Origin: Winogradskyella aurantia
GTDB lineage: Bacteria > Bacteroidota > Bacteroidia > Flavobacteriales > Flavobacteriaceae
Assembly (NCBI RefSeq): GCF_002266855.1
Contig: NZ_NGJN01000007.1
Span: 1 to 64,000 of the forward strand
Reading direction: 5' to 3'
DNA length: 64,000 nucleotides
Every line of letters starts with the position of its first letter. Position 1 is the first letter of the stretch. Position numbers and translations under genes: made by a program. Below are positions 19,453 through 28,969 of the stretch, one piece after another. Under the pieces are notes generated by a model, which did no database searches, was not told the origin of the DNA, and worked only from the letters and a program-made list of their open reading frames with translations.

Positions 19453-20340
19453 CTATTCGCAAAGGGCTTCCAAGGCGTCTTCTATATCGCCAGGTGTACT
19501 CATGATTTTCATAAAGGTGCCCATGGTTAAATCTGGCCAATGTAATGCAATTCTGTATTTACCGTGTAGCATGGAAGCTTGTTTGCCTTGTAAAATAATC
19601 TCATAAGGCAGTGCTGCCACATGGGCCTCTCCAATTTTAGGAAGAAAATAAGCTTCACCCTCATCCTTACTGTTTAAACCCACACCAAACACAGCCACTT
19701 TTTCGTTGGGATAAACCAATTTATAGACGAATTGTGTTTGGCCTTTTTTTGCCATCAAATTATTTTGAATAGTAGCTAAGCCAGTTTCAAAAGAATCAAA
19801 TTCCTTTAGCTCTGCAGGATCCGTGAAATAAGGCATCATAATTTTATAATGGTAATTTTTAAGCTTATCCGCTTTAACTGTACCTCCAAAAGGCATAAAT
19901 TCATTTCCTAAAGGTGCAAAGGTTGTTTTTAATTTTTGGGAAAACTTGGAAAATGTACTTTTATACTTGTCGTAATTATCCATTAGATAAGCACGTAAAA
20001 TATAATCTGGATTGGTATAAGACATTATAACTTCTCCATCTTTCTGTTCTAGTCCGACTTTAAATATTGCTGCCAATGCACCTCGATCCTCAACCTTAAT
20101 CACCGTTGATTTTAAATCGTTATCAGTAAAAGCAATTACTTTTAGGGCTGATTTACCTGATGGATTATAAGACCCTAAAACCTGTAAACCATTATCTTTC
20201 AGCACACGCTCCACGCTATTGGAGACGCTTTCTATGGACTCTGATGACTTCCCAATTTTAATGTATGGCGATAAGTCTTGTCCAAAACCACAAAACTGAA
20301 CGATTAGAAGGGCCAGTGCACTCAATACATACTTTTTCAT
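19453..20340 (-). CDS. Secreted protein of unknown function, DUF302-like N-terminus
   Basis: 295 residues with a clear signal peptide (VQFCGFGQ). The N-terminal 110 residues (ESIESVSNSVERVLKDNGLQVLGSYNPSG and the strand KVIAFTDNDL) look like a DUF302-type alpha/beta unit, but this is a weak resemblance. The remainder has no motif I recognise. It is a single gene with its own terminator, divergent from lysS. Confidence 0.5.
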   Translation of the reverse strand: MKKYVLSALALLIVQFCGFGQDLSPYIKIGKSSESIESVSNSVERVLKDNGLQVLGSYNPSGKSALKVIAFTDNDLKSTVIKVEDRGALAAIFKVGLEQKDGEVIMSYTNPDYILRAYLMDNYDKYKSTFSKFSQKLKTTFAPLGNEFMPFGGTVKADKLKNYHYKIMMPYFTDPAELKEFDSFETGLATIQNNLMAKKGQTQFVYKLVYPNEKVAVFGVGLNSKDEGEAYFLPKIGEAHVAALPYEIILQGKQASMLHGKYRIALHWPDLTMGTFMKIMSTPGDIEDALEALCE

Positions 20341-20556
20341 TGTCTTTTAATTTAGTGGGTTATTTATAACCTTTTATTATGAAGAATTGATGTCATCTTA
20401 AAAACATATAAAGGAACCCTTTTTATGTCAATAAAAAAATGATTTATATCAGGCCCAACGGTATTGAACACCTTGTCTTAGGGCTAAATTTTAGCTAAAA
20501 GCATCCGAAAATCACAAAATATTCGAAAAGGATTCCATCTATCTTTTTAAATAGAT

Positions 20557-20564
20557 TAATTTTG
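20557..20564 (+). promoter_or_regulatory. -7 box of lysS
   Basis: TAATTTTG matches the TAnnTTTG -7 consensus and gives a leader of about 15 bases to the lysS ATG at 20585. A good -33 TTTG is not visible at the right distance, so the call is tentative. Confidence 0.35.
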
Positions 20565-20584
20565 CCCTTTTAAAATTAAGCCGC

Positions 20585-22276
20585 ATGCAGCTTTCAGAAC
20601 AAGAAATAGTAAGACGTGAAAAGTTAGAGAAGTTACGCACCCTAGGGATTAACCCCTATCCTGCTGATTTATACCCTGTTAACCATACAACCGCTCAGAT
20701 TAAATCCAACTATGAAGACGGTAAAAAAGTGGTTATCGCAGGACGCTTGATGTCTCGACGTATTCAAGGTAATGCGAGCTTTGCTGAATTACAAGATAGC
20801 GTAGGTCGTGTTCAGGTCTATTTTAATCGCGATGAAATCTGTTCTGGAGAAGATAAAACCAAATACAACACCGTCTATAAAAAACTATTGGATATAGGTG
20901 ATTTTATAGGAATTGAAGGTGAATTGTTTACCACGAAAGTGGGAGAGAAAACCGTGATGGTAAAGGATTTTACTTTGCTAAGCAAAGCCTTGAGACCACT
21001 TCCCTTGCCAAAACAAGATGCGGATGGTAATGTCTATGACGAATTTAATGACCCCGAATTACGATACCGCCAGCGTTACGCTGATTTAGCTGTGAACCCT
21101 CATGTAAAAGAGGTCTTTGTAAAGCGTACCAAGCTATTTAATGCCATGCGTGAGTTTTTTAATAAGGCTGGTTATTTTGAGGTCGAAACGCCAATTTTAC
21201 AACCTATCCCAGGTGGGGCTGCAGCACGGCCATTTGTAACCCATCACAATACATTAGATATGCCGCTCTACATGCGTATAGCAAATGAGCTGTATTTAAA
21301 ACGTCTTATTGTTGGTGGATTTGAAGGGGTTTATGAGTTTTCAAAAAACTTCAGAAATGAAGGTATGGACCGCACCCATAATCCTGAATTTACAGCTATG
21401 GAAATCTATGTGGCCTACAAGGATTACAACTGGATGATGGATTTCTGCGAAAGGCTATTGGAGTACTGTGCATTAGCAGTAAATGGAACCACAAAAGCAA
21501 CTTTTGGTGAACACAAAATAGATTTCAAAGCACCGTATAAACGCATAACCATGCGGGATTCTATATTGGAATTTACTGGTTTTGATATCTACGGAAAATC
21601 TGAGGATGACATTAGGACTGCAGCCAAAGAAATGGGTGTGGACGTTGATGATACCATGGGTAAAGGCAAGCTCATCGATGAAATTTTTGGGGAAAAATGT
21701 GAAGGGCACTACATCCAACCGACCTTTATTACAGATTACCCTAAAGAAATGAGTCCGCTGTGCAAGGAGCACCGTGAAAATCCTGAGCTGACCGAGCGCT
21801 TTGAACTGATGGTTTGTGGTAAGGAAATAGCCAATGCCTATTCTGAGCTTAACGACCCTATTGACCAGCGCGAACGTTTTGAACATCAGTTAAAACTAGC
21901 TCAAAAAGGAGACGACGAGGCCACTGAATTTATAGATTTTGACTTTTTAAGGGCTTTGGAATACGGCATGCCACCAACCTCTGGAATGGGTATTGGTATG
22001 GACAGATTAGTGATGTTCCTAACCAATAACCAAAGTATACAAGAGGTTCTGTTCTTTCCACAGATGAAACCAGAGAAGAAAATGCCTGCGATGACCGAAG
22101 AGGAAAAAGCGGTCTTTAATATTCTGAAATCGGACTCACCGATAGATTTAAGTACATTAAAGTCAGAATCTGGTTTAAGTAACAAAAAATGGGATAAGAC
22201 CATTAAGGCGCTCACAAAACATGGGTTGGCCAAAGTCAATAAGACTGAAAAAGGTTTATTTGTTGAGGTGCTTTAA
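20585..22276 (+). CDS. lysS: Lysyl-tRNA synthetase (class II)
   Basis: Charges tRNA-Lys. The 563 residues comprise an OB-fold anticodon domain (about 45-150, VVIAGRLMSRRIQGNASFAEL), the class II catalytic core with motif 1 (ELRYRQRYADLAVNP), motif 2 (FRNEGMDRTHNPEFTAMEIY) and motif 3 (GMGIGMDRLVMFL). A C-terminal extension of about 60 residues (EEEKAVFNILKSDSPIDL) resembles a winged helix and makes the protein longer than the approximately 500-residue E. coli enzyme. It is a single gene. Confidence 0.97.
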   Translation: MQLSEQEIVRREKLEKLRTLGINPYPADLYPVNHTTAQIKSNYEDGKKVVIAGRLMSRRIQGNASFAELQDSVGRVQVYFNRDEICSGEDKTKYNTVYKKLLDIGDFIGIEGELFTTKVGEKTVMVKDFTLLSKALRPLPLPKQDADGNVYDEFNDPELRYRQRYADLAVNPHVKEVFVKRTKLFNAMREFFNKAGYFEVETPILQPIPGGAAARPFVTHHNTLDMPLYMRIANELYLKRLIVGGFEGVYEFSKNFRNEGMDRTHNPEFTAMEIYVAYKDYNWMMDFCERLLEYCALAVNGTTKATFGEHKIDFKAPYKRITMRDSILEFTGFDIYGKSEDDIRTAAKEMGVDVDDTMGKGKLIDEIFGEKCEGHYIQPTFITDYPKEMSPLCKEHRENPELTERFELMVCGKEIANAYSELNDPIDQRERFEHQLKLAQKGDDEATEFIDFDFLRALEYGMPPTSGMGIGMDRLVMFLTNNQSIQEVLFFPQMKPEKKMPAMTEEEKAVFNILKSDSPIDLSTLKSESGLSNKKWDKTIKALTKHGLAKVNKTEKGLFVEVL

Positions 22277-22432
22277 ATAGCTATAACTCCCATAAGATAC
22301 TTCACAAGAAATTATCAAAAAGTAATTCCTTTTTTTCCGTTGAATCTAGGTAGCCTAGGACCTATTGGTTGTCATTATAAAGTTTTTTAGTATTTTGCTT
22401 TCACTAAATCAATTAATTTACATGTTGAGGTA

Positions 22433-23410
22433 ATGAAGCGTTTTACACTTTTACTGGTCATAGGCCTTATAGTTTCTTGTAGCAAGGATGATTCCGTAAG
22501 TCCTGTTCCTGAAGAACCTATTGTTGCGGAATTCAGAACAAAACTCTCAGAGTTAAACTTGTATACTGGCGCTATGAAGGATTTAAACATTTCCTCTAAA
22601 GCCTTCAAATACCAATTGAACACTCCCCTCTTTACGGACTACGCACAAAAGGAACGCCTTATCGCCTTACCAGAAGGAGGACGAATGCGCTTTAATGGCG
22701 AGGGACTGCCTATTTTTCCTGATAACACGCTTATTGCTAAAACATTTTATTATAATATAGATAACCGTGACGTGTCATTGGGACGACAAATAATCGAAAC
22801 TCGGATTCTTATTAAAAGCAATGGTGAATGGACGACTGGAAATTATAAATGGAACGAAGAGCAAACAGATGCCCTCTTAGATCTCAATGGAAGTACAGTC
22901 CCTGTGACTTGGATTAATGACGATGGCATTAGTAATTCCATTAATTACGTTATTCCTTCGGATGCGGACTGTTTTACCTGCCATAAGTCTTATGATAATA
23001 TAACGCCAATAGGTCCTAAACTAAGAAGTCTCAACTTTGAAATAGAAGGTGCTAATCAAATACAACGACTTTTGGATAATGACCAACTTTTTGGTCTTGA
23101 TAATCCTAACAATGTTAATACTATCGTCAATTGGGAAGATACCTCTCAATCACTAGAATCGAGAGCTAGAGCTTATTTTGACGTAAATTGTGCCCATTGT
23201 CATATCCCTGGAGGATTTTGCGAGGATCAATCCATTCTGAATCTAGATCACAGTGTCAATTTAAGCAACTCCTTCATCACCGAAAGAAAAGCCAGTATCC
23301 TCAGCAGAGTAAGCTCTTATAATCCAGGATTTAGTATGCCTTTAATCGGTACAACCATAGTTCACGATGAGGGATTGGAGCTTATTGAATCTTATCTCAA
23401 CACCCTTTAA
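22433..23410 (+). CDS. SO2930-family diheme c-type cytochrome lipoprotein
   Basis: 325 residues with lipobox LIVSC (Cys near 16). Two heme c motifs are present: CFTCH at 180-184 and CAHCH at 253-257. The N-terminal block YQLNTPLFTDYAQKERLIALP and FPDNTLIAKTFYYN is typical of the SO2930/HNE_0200 family of secreted dihemes, often found near lipoprotein or beta-propeller partners. It probably transfers electrons in the periplasm. No partner gene is adjacent here. Confidence 0.85.
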   Translation: MKRFTLLLVIGLIVSCSKDDSVSPVPEEPIVAEFRTKLSELNLYTGAMKDLNISSKAFKYQLNTPLFTDYAQKERLIALPEGGRMRFNGEGLPIFPDNTLIAKTFYYNIDNRDVSLGRQIIETRILIKSNGEWTTGNYKWNEEQTDALLDLNGSTVPVTWINDDGISNSINYVIPSDADCFTCHKSYDNITPIGPKLRSLNFEIEGANQIQRLLDNDQLFGLDNPNNVNTIVNWEDTSQSLESRARAYFDVNCAHCHIPGGFCEDQSILNLDHSVNLSNSFITERKASILSRVSSYNPGFSMPLIGTTIVHDEGLELIESYLNTL

Positions 23411-23504
23411 TACTTCCGTTAAATAAATACTAAAGTAATTCCAAGACAAAAAGTTTTCTTCTGAAATTATTACTTTCAGCAAAAAATTTTTAAATCCGAC
23501 TAAC

Positions 23505-26000
23505 GTGAAATACTCTAACTTTAAACTACTTTTTGTAGTCTTCGCATTATTGGCGTTTTCTTGTTCAACAACAAAAAAGGCCAGTAAATCCAAAAAATCC
23601 GATGCAGCGGCAATGTCCAAGGCATCCGGTAAAAAACCAGGAAAAGATGATATTCAACCTTACGCAAAGGTCATCACCAAAGATGCAAAAACAGATGAAG
23701 GTCTTTTTGCTGTGCACAATCTTGACGATAAATACTTTTATGAAATACCAGATTCGCTTTTTGAGCGTGAAATGCTCATGGTAACTCGAATTTCTAAGAC
23801 TGCTGCAGGACTTGGTTTTGGTGGTGGAAAACTGAGTGAACAAGTCCTTCGTTGGCAAAAGAAAGATAAAAAGGTTTTATTAAGAATGGTATCTCATCAG
23901 GTAGTTGCCGCGGATTCATTACCAGTTCATGAAGCTGTTGTAAATTCTAACTTTGAGCCAGTCATAGCAACGTTTCCTATCAAAGCTTTTGGAAAAGACT
24001 CCACAAGCACCGTTATTGATGTAACAGATTTATTTTCTAAGGATGTAAAACCTCTTGGTTTTCCTCAGCGAAGAAGACAGCAGTACAGAATTACCCGATT
24101 GGACCCTCAACTGTCCTATATTGAAAGTCTAAAGTCCTATCCCACAAACATTGAGTCCCGTACTGTAAAGACTTATGCTGCTGGCCAGCCACCATCGAAT
24201 TCTAATACTGGTGCTATTTCTTTAGAAATCAATAATTCAATGATTTTATTGCCTAAAGTGCCGATGCAACGGCGAATTTTTGATCAGCGTGTAGGTTGGT
24301 TTACTAGTGGCACGACGGACTATGGTTTACCGGATCAAAAAAGCAAAACCATTACCTATTTAGACCGGTGGAGATTAGAAGTTAAAGATGAAGATATTGA
24401 AAAGTTTAAAAGAGGTGAGCTCGTTGTACCTAAAAAACAAATCGTATACTATATTGATAGGGCTACTCCTGAACAATGGAGACCTTATATTAAACAAGGT
24501 ATAGAAGATTGGCAGGTAGCTTTTGAAGCCGCTGGTTTTAAGGAGGCTATTATCGCGAAAGACCCTCCAACTCCTGAGGAAGACCCCGAGTGGTCACCAG
24601 AAGACGCACGTTATTCTGTAGTACGTTATTTAGCCTCTCCAATACCTAACGCCAATGGACCCCACGTAAGTGACCCACGGTCTGGTGAGATTTTAGAAAG
24701 TGATATCAACTGGTATCACAACGTAATGACCTTATTAAGAAACTGGTTCTTTGTGCAAACTGCTGCCATCAATCCTGATGCTAGAGGTGTTGCTTTTAAA
24801 GACGAAGTGATGGGACGCTTAATTCGTTTTGTGTCTGCTCATGAAGTGGGCCATACCTTGGGCTTACCTCATAATATGGGTAGTAGCGTAGCCTATCCTG
24901 TTGAAAAACTTAGAGACCCTGAATTCACTAAAAAATACGGAACTGCACCATCCATTATGGATTATGCGCGTTTCAATTATGTGGCGCAACCAGGGGACGA
25001 AGGCGTTGCTTTAATGCCAAATATTGGTCCTTATGATAAATACGCAATAAACTGGGGTTATAGACCTATTCTTGAAGCAAAAACTGCAGCGGATGAAAAG
25101 AAAACCTTAGACAGTTGGATATTAGAGAAAGCTGGCGATCCGATGTACCGCTTTGGAAGACAGCAAAGAGGTGTTATTGATCCAAGTTCTCAAACAGAAG
25201 ATTTAGGAGACGATGCTGTCCTAGCTAGTGAGTACGGTATTAAAAACCTTAAGCGAATTCTTCCAAATTTAATGGAATGGACCGCTGAGGATGGTAAAAA
25301 TTATGATGATCTTGAAACTATGTATGGCCAAGTCCTAGGACAATTTAACCGTTACATGGGTCACGTGGCTTCTAATATTGGCGGCGTATATGAATACTAT
25401 AAAACCTACGATCAAGAAGGTGCCGTATATACGCATGTTGATGCAGACCATCAGAAGAAAGCCATGCAGTTCATTCAAGACCAGTTGTTCACGACTCCAG
25501 AGTGGATGCTAGATAATGACATCTTCAATAAGTTTGAAAGTGCCGGACATATCGAACGTGTTAGAAGTATACAAACACGTACCTTAAATAACATGATGGA
25601 CTTTGGACGCATGCAGCGCCTGTTGGAAAATGAATCTATTAATGGTGATGAAGCCTATGGCTTATATGATATGATGAAAGATTTACGTAAAGGCTTATTT
25701 AGCGAATTGCGAAATGGGCAAAAAATAGATATCTATAGACGTAATCTACAACGCGCCTATATTGAGCGTATGGAGTACATTATGAAAAATGAGCAACCTG
25801 AAATACCAGCGCAATTTAGACGATTTTTTAGCGGCACATCCGTTAATGTAAGCCAATCTGACATTAGAGCTGTTGTAAGAGCAGAATTAAAAACATTGAG
25901 AAGTCAATTGAGAAATGCTAGAGGGGCAGATGATATGAGTAGAATCCATATTGCCGATGCATATGAACGCGTAGATGATATACTCGATCCCAATAATTAA
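23505..26000 (+). CDS. Zinc-dependent metalloprotease (DUF5117/DUF5118 type) lipoprotein
   Basis: 831 residues starting at a GTG codon (23505); no in-frame ATG precedes the signal peptide. Lipobox LLAFSC at about 19-24, then a low-complexity Lys/Ser/Ala linker. The metzincin-type motif HExxHxxGxxH lies at 446-456 (HEVGHTLGLPH), with the SIMDYARFNYV Met-turn about 35 residues later. The N-terminal DUF5118/DUF5117 region (about 55-400) and the C-terminal domain match the family in order and size. It is anchored in the envelope, single gene, with a terminator after it. Confidence 0.92.
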   Translation: MKYSNFKLLFVVFALLAFSCSTTKKASKSKKSDAAAMSKASGKKPGKDDIQPYAKVITKDAKTDEGLFAVHNLDDKYFYEIPDSLFEREMLMVTRISKTAAGLGFGGGKLSEQVLRWQKKDKKVLLRMVSHQVVAADSLPVHEAVVNSNFEPVIATFPIKAFGKDSTSTVIDVTDLFSKDVKPLGFPQRRRQQYRITRLDPQLSYIESLKSYPTNIESRTVKTYAAGQPPSNSNTGAISLEINNSMILLPKVPMQRRIFDQRVGWFTSGTTDYGLPDQKSKTITYLDRWRLEVKDEDIEKFKRGELVVPKKQIVYYIDRATPEQWRPYIKQGIEDWQVAFEAAGFKEAIIAKDPPTPEEDPEWSPEDARYSVVRYLASPIPNANGPHVSDPRSGEILESDINWYHNVMTLLRNWFFVQTAAINPDARGVAFKDEVMGRLIRFVSAHEVGHTLGLPHNMGSSVAYPVEKLRDPEFTKKYGTAPSIMDYARFNYVAQPGDEGVALMPNIGPYDKYAINWGYRPILEAKTAADEKKTLDSWILEKAGDPMYRFGRQQRGVIDPSSQTEDLGDDAVLASEYGIKNLKRILPNLMEWTAEDGKNYDDLETMYGQVLGQFNRYMGHVASNIGGVYEYYKTYDQEGAVYTHVDADHQKKAMQFIQDQLFTTPEWMLDNDIFNKFESAGHIERVRSIQTRTLNNMMDFGRMQRLLENESINGDEAYGLYDMMKDLRKGLFSELRNGQKIDIYRRNLQRAYIERMEYIMKNEQPEIPAQFRRFFSGTSVNVSQSDIRAVVRAELKTLRSQLRNARGADDMSRIHIADAYERVDDILDPNN

Positions 26001-26020
26001 TAAGATGTAATTATATAAGA

Positions 26021-26049
26021 AAGGCTCCACTAATTGGGGCCTTTTTTAT
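26021..26049 (+). terminator. Terminator of the metalloprotease gene
   Basis: AAGGCTCC (26021-26028) pairs imperfectly with GGGGCCTT (26036-26043) and is followed by a T-run. Confidence 0.65.
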
Positions 26050-26139
26050 TTTTAATCCGCAGGCAAAAAGAATTCAGAAAAATCAAATAGCTCATATACT
26101 ATTAAATTATATATCTTTATAACTTAAAATTTAAAAATC

Positions 26140-26520
26140 ATGAAAAAACTGTTTCTTTTGATGGCCATTGGCTTGACCTTCAGCCTAAATGCACAGGATT
26201 TAAAGTCACTTTCCAAGGCTAAGGAAGGTGTTACAAAATCCGTAGATCAAAGCTCTTTTGTAGAAAAATTTGCAGGAGACCAAGTAAAAAAATTAACTGA
26301 GAAATTCAACTTGTCCGAAGCACAACAAACACAAGTTAGTGACTTGGTAGTTTCTCAATTAAAGACTGAAAAATTTCAGAAATTAATTGGGAGTTTCTCT
26401 CCAGCTCAACTCATGGGGTCGGGAGCACAAGATAAAATTTCCTCTAATTTAATGGAAAGTGATGAATTTAAAGCTGGCATGAACAAGGTGCTAAACGAAG
26501 AACAAAAAAAGAAGAACTAA
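26140..26520 (+). CDS. Small secreted helical protein of unknown function
   Basis: 126 residues with a signal peptide (LTFSLNAQ) and a mature helical part (FVEKFAGDQVKKLTEKFNLS, LSEAQQTQVSDLVVSQL). The layout of periplasmic helix with repeated Q/K/E spacing is reminiscent of Spy/CpxP-like small proteins and of the protein at 28592-28921, but there is no diagnostic motif. A perfect terminator follows. Confidence 0.6.
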   Translation: MKKLFLLMAIGLTFSLNAQDLKSLSKAKEGVTKSVDQSSFVEKFAGDQVKKLTEKFNLSEAQQTQVSDLVVSQLKTEKFQKLIGSFSPAQLMGSGAQDKISSNLMESDEFKAGMNKVLNEEQKKKN

Positions 26521-26551
26521 TACTTAAAGTTTTTTAGTTTACAGCGATATT

Positions 26552-26585
26552 AAAAAGGGCAGCAAATTGATTTGCTGCCCTTTTT
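26552..26585. terminator. Bidirectional terminator between convergent genes
   Basis: A perfect 15-bp stem AAAAAGGGCAGCAAA (26552-26566) / TTTGCTGCCCTTTTT (26571-26585) with the loop TTGA. Poly-T follows on the plus strand and on the complement, so it serves both the plus-strand gene and the minus-strand hydrolase, whose stop codon it overlaps. Confidence 0.85.
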
Positions 26586-27408
26586 AGTTTAAAATTTTGT
26601 CTATTTGGGCATTATAAGCATCAAAGTGCATCAAATTGTTGTGACCACCTCCAATTAGGGAAATAAAGGTGATCTTATCTGAAGACGCTGTTTCCTTAAG
26701 TTTTAAACCCGACGCATACGGCACCACCTTATCGTCGGTGCCATGAAAAATATATATGGGGCAGTTTACGGATTGAATGAATTCGTAAGTTGGAAATTTA
26801 TATCTGAGTAATTTGGACACAGGAAACATAGGAAAACGCTGTTTAGCAACATCCTCAATACTGTAATAGGGTGTCTCTAAAATCAATGTCCTGGGCTTGT
26901 TTTTGTGCGCTACAAATGATGCTATTCCAGTACCTAGGGAGCGTCCATATAAAATAACTGCCTCTTCAGGGTAGTGTTGTAAGAGGTAATTATAGCAATA
27001 CTGAGCATCATCATAGAAGGCATTCTCGCTGAGTTTCCCCTTACTTTTCCCATAAGTTCTGTAATCCATGACCAAAACATCGTAGTTTTTTTCTACGAAA
27101 TATTCCGTGATTTTACCCCATCGGCTTAGATCGCCAGCATTACCATGAAAATAAAGAATAACGCCTTTTGGTTGGTCTACCTTAAAATGTATGGCATTGA
27201 TAGTGGCATCGGCTTCAGGGTGAAGAAAGACCTCTTTAAAGGGATAATTGAACTCAAACTGATGGTCTGTTTGTAGTTCTGTTGGCAAAAACAACAATTT
27301 TTCTTGAAATAAATATAAGGAGGCTCCAATCATAACATATATACCAAAGAGGATGGCAAAGACGTACTTAAGCTTGTTTCTTAGACTTTTTTGAACTGTG
27401 TTTAACAT
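26584..27408 (-). CDS. Alpha/beta hydrolase with N-terminal membrane anchor (copy 2)
   Basis: 274 residues. An N-terminal membrane helix (about 15-33) precedes an alpha/beta hydrolase domain with the oxyanion HGNAGD motif, the nucleophile elbow YGRSLGTG, the acid in HGTDDKV and the base in GGGHNNL. It resembles the BEM46/YfhR-type serine hydrolases. The start overlaps the end of the upstream paralogue by 41 bases, so translation is probably coupled. The substrate is unknown. Confidence 0.88.
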   Translation of the reverse strand: MLNTVQKSLRNKLKYVFAILFGIYVMIGASLYLFQEKLLFLPTELQTDHQFEFNYPFKEVFLHPEADATINAIHFKVDQPKGVILYFHGNAGDLSRWGKITEYFVEKNYDVLVMDYRTYGKSKGKLSENAFYDDAQYCYNYLLQHYPEEAVILYGRSLGTGIASFVAHKNKPRTLILETPYYSIEDVAKQRFPMFPVSKLLRYKFPTYEFIQSVNCPIYIFHGTDDKVVPYASGLKLKETASSDKITFISLIGGGHNNLMHFDAYNAQIDKILN

Positions 27409-28246
27409 TAATGCTTGTAGTTTCTAAATCTATGGGTTTGGGCTCATTATTCAATATATCATCCAACATTTTATGGTAGGCTTCAAAATTGTTTAGGTTT
27501 TTATGACCACCACCAATTACCGTGTGCATCTTAGTGCGCTCTCCGTTTATTTGAGCCAATTTCACACTAGACTTATAGGGAATCAATTTATCATGAGTCC
27601 CGTGGATAATGTGTATAGGACATTCCACGTATTTTAACCATTTATAGGTAGGCAAGGGATACTTTAGTAGTAGCGATAAGGGCATAAAAGGGGCATAGCG
27701 GGCCGTAACCTTTGTAAGACTGTAATAGGGCGCATCTAAGATTAGCATTTTAGGGTTGTTCATGGAAGCTAACTTGGTGGCAAAACCAGAGCCCAAAGAA
27801 CGGCCATAAAGAATAATACGGTCTTCCGTTGTTAGCTCCTTAAGTTTGTTGTAGACTAATTGTAAATCGCGCTTAATGGCTTTTTGAGAGCGTTTCCCGG
27901 TACTCTTGCCAAACCCACGATAATCTACCATTAAAACATTATAGCCATGTCTGGTGAAATCAACGGCAAACTTCCCCCAACCTTTAATACTTTTTGAATT
28001 TCCCTTGAGATAGAGAACTACACCTCTACTTTCACCTTTTGGAAAAAAGCGCAGGCCATTAATGACAGCGCCATCCCGAGTTTTAAGGTTGTATTCCTTT
28101 ATATCCTGGTTCTCATAATTGAATTGATAATCCGATGGCAACTTTTCAGGCTTAAAAAGCATATAATCCTGTAAGTAATATAAGACGATACTAATCGCCA
28201 TATAAATAGCCAGAATTAAAAGTAATGTTGAAAGCCAGTAAGGCAT
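27368..28246 (-). CDS. Alpha/beta hydrolase with N-terminal membrane anchor (copy 1)
   Basis: 292 residues, a close paralogue of the following gene: membrane helix at about 6-26, nucleophile elbow YGRSLGSG, acid segment HGTHDKL and base GGGHKNL. In place of the HGNAGD loop it has LKGNSKSIKGWG, so the oxyanion loop differs from its twin. The C-terminus carries a Lys/Ser-rich tail (VKHSSKKSKKQA) that overlaps the start of copy 2. The pair looks like a tandem duplication. Confidence 0.87.
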   Translation of the reverse strand: MPYWLSTLLLILAIYMAISIVLYYLQDYMLFKPEKLPSDYQFNYENQDIKEYNLKTRDGAVINGLRFFPKGESRGVVLYLKGNSKSIKGWGKFAVDFTRHGYNVLMVDYRGFGKSTGKRSQKAIKRDLQLVYNKLKELTTEDRIILYGRSLGSGFATKLASMNNPKMLILDAPYYSLTKVTARYAPFMPLSLLLKYPLPTYKWLKYVECPIHIIHGTHDKLIPYKSSVKLAQINGERTKMHTVIGGGHKNLNNFEAYHKMLDDILNNEPKPIDLETTSINVKHSSKKSKKQA

Positions 28247-28591
28247 AGGGTCTGTGCAAAGTTTCTAACAAGATAGAAAAAATTAAGCGTATTTTTTTCT
28301 ATCGTGATTATTTGTCATCCAACCGGCCAAGCTTGTAGGTGTTATTTGATGCATCAAGAGATTAAGAATACCCCCCTTATTTAAGTCATTATTGTTTTGG
28401 CCAAGACGCTAATTTTGACATAATCTGTTTTATATATCCTAGGTGTATTTATGGCAAAAAACTAGCCTGCAGTTAGAACATCATACTGTAGAATCCAAAA
28501 ATCATCATTAAAATCAAACCTCTGAACACCTTTTTCAACGTTTTCTAAAATAAATTACTATTTTAGTCCTGAATTTATTAAATGAAATGAA
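28247..28591. other. Divergent intergenic region
   Basis: This 345-base gap separates the divergently transcribed hydrolase pair and the small secreted gene at 28592. It is AT-rich and holds a TAATTTTG box near 28410 that could be a -7 element for the plus strand, but without a well-placed -33 box. No coding region, tRNA or repeat was seen. Confidence 0.5.
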
Positions 28592-28921
28592 ATGAAAAAA
28601 CTTATAACATTTTGCGTCTTCACGATTGCAATGGTTTTAGGAACAGCAACCATAGAAGCCCAAACCAAGAAAGTAGATATAAATGCCGTTGCCGCTGAAC
28701 AGACAGAGGCGCTAAGGCAAAAAATAAAATTTAACGATGAGCAACGCGATGAAGTCTACAAGGTCTTTCAGAGATATACGGAACGTAAGGTAAAAATAAA
28801 GGCTAATCCTGAAAATTCTGATCAAGCCTTGGCCAAACTAAATTACTATCGCGATTTCCGATTAAAGGAAATTTTTACGGAAGAGCAATACAGTGCCTAT
28901 TTGGCGCTTAAAAATCAATAG
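28592..28921 (+). CDS. Small secreted helical protein (Spy/CpxP-like size)
   Basis: 109 residues with a signal peptide (GTATIEAQ). The mature part is helical and charged (QTEALRQKIKFNDEQRDEVYKVFQRY, here split by FNDEQ, and LNYYRDFRLKEIFTEEQYSAY), the pattern of periplasmic LTxxQ-like small proteins in Bacteroidota. The 3' end carries an 18-base tandem duplication that includes the stop codon (28909-28940). Confidence 0.6.
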   Translation: MKKLITFCVFTIAMVLGTATIEAQTKKVDINAVAAEQTEALRQKIKFNDEQRDEVYKVFQRYTERKVKIKANPENSDQALAKLNYYRDFRLKEIFTEEQYSAYLALKNQ

Positions 28922-28941
28922 ATACCTAAAAATCAATAGAG

Positions 28942-28966
28942 AACCCCACCAAAAGCGGGGTTTTTT
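28942..28966 (+). terminator. Terminator of the small secreted gene
   Basis: AACCCC (28942-28947) pairs with GGGGTT (28957-28962), followed by six Ts. The region is convergent with hemL and may serve both. Confidence 0.65.
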
Positions 28967-28969
28967 CGT

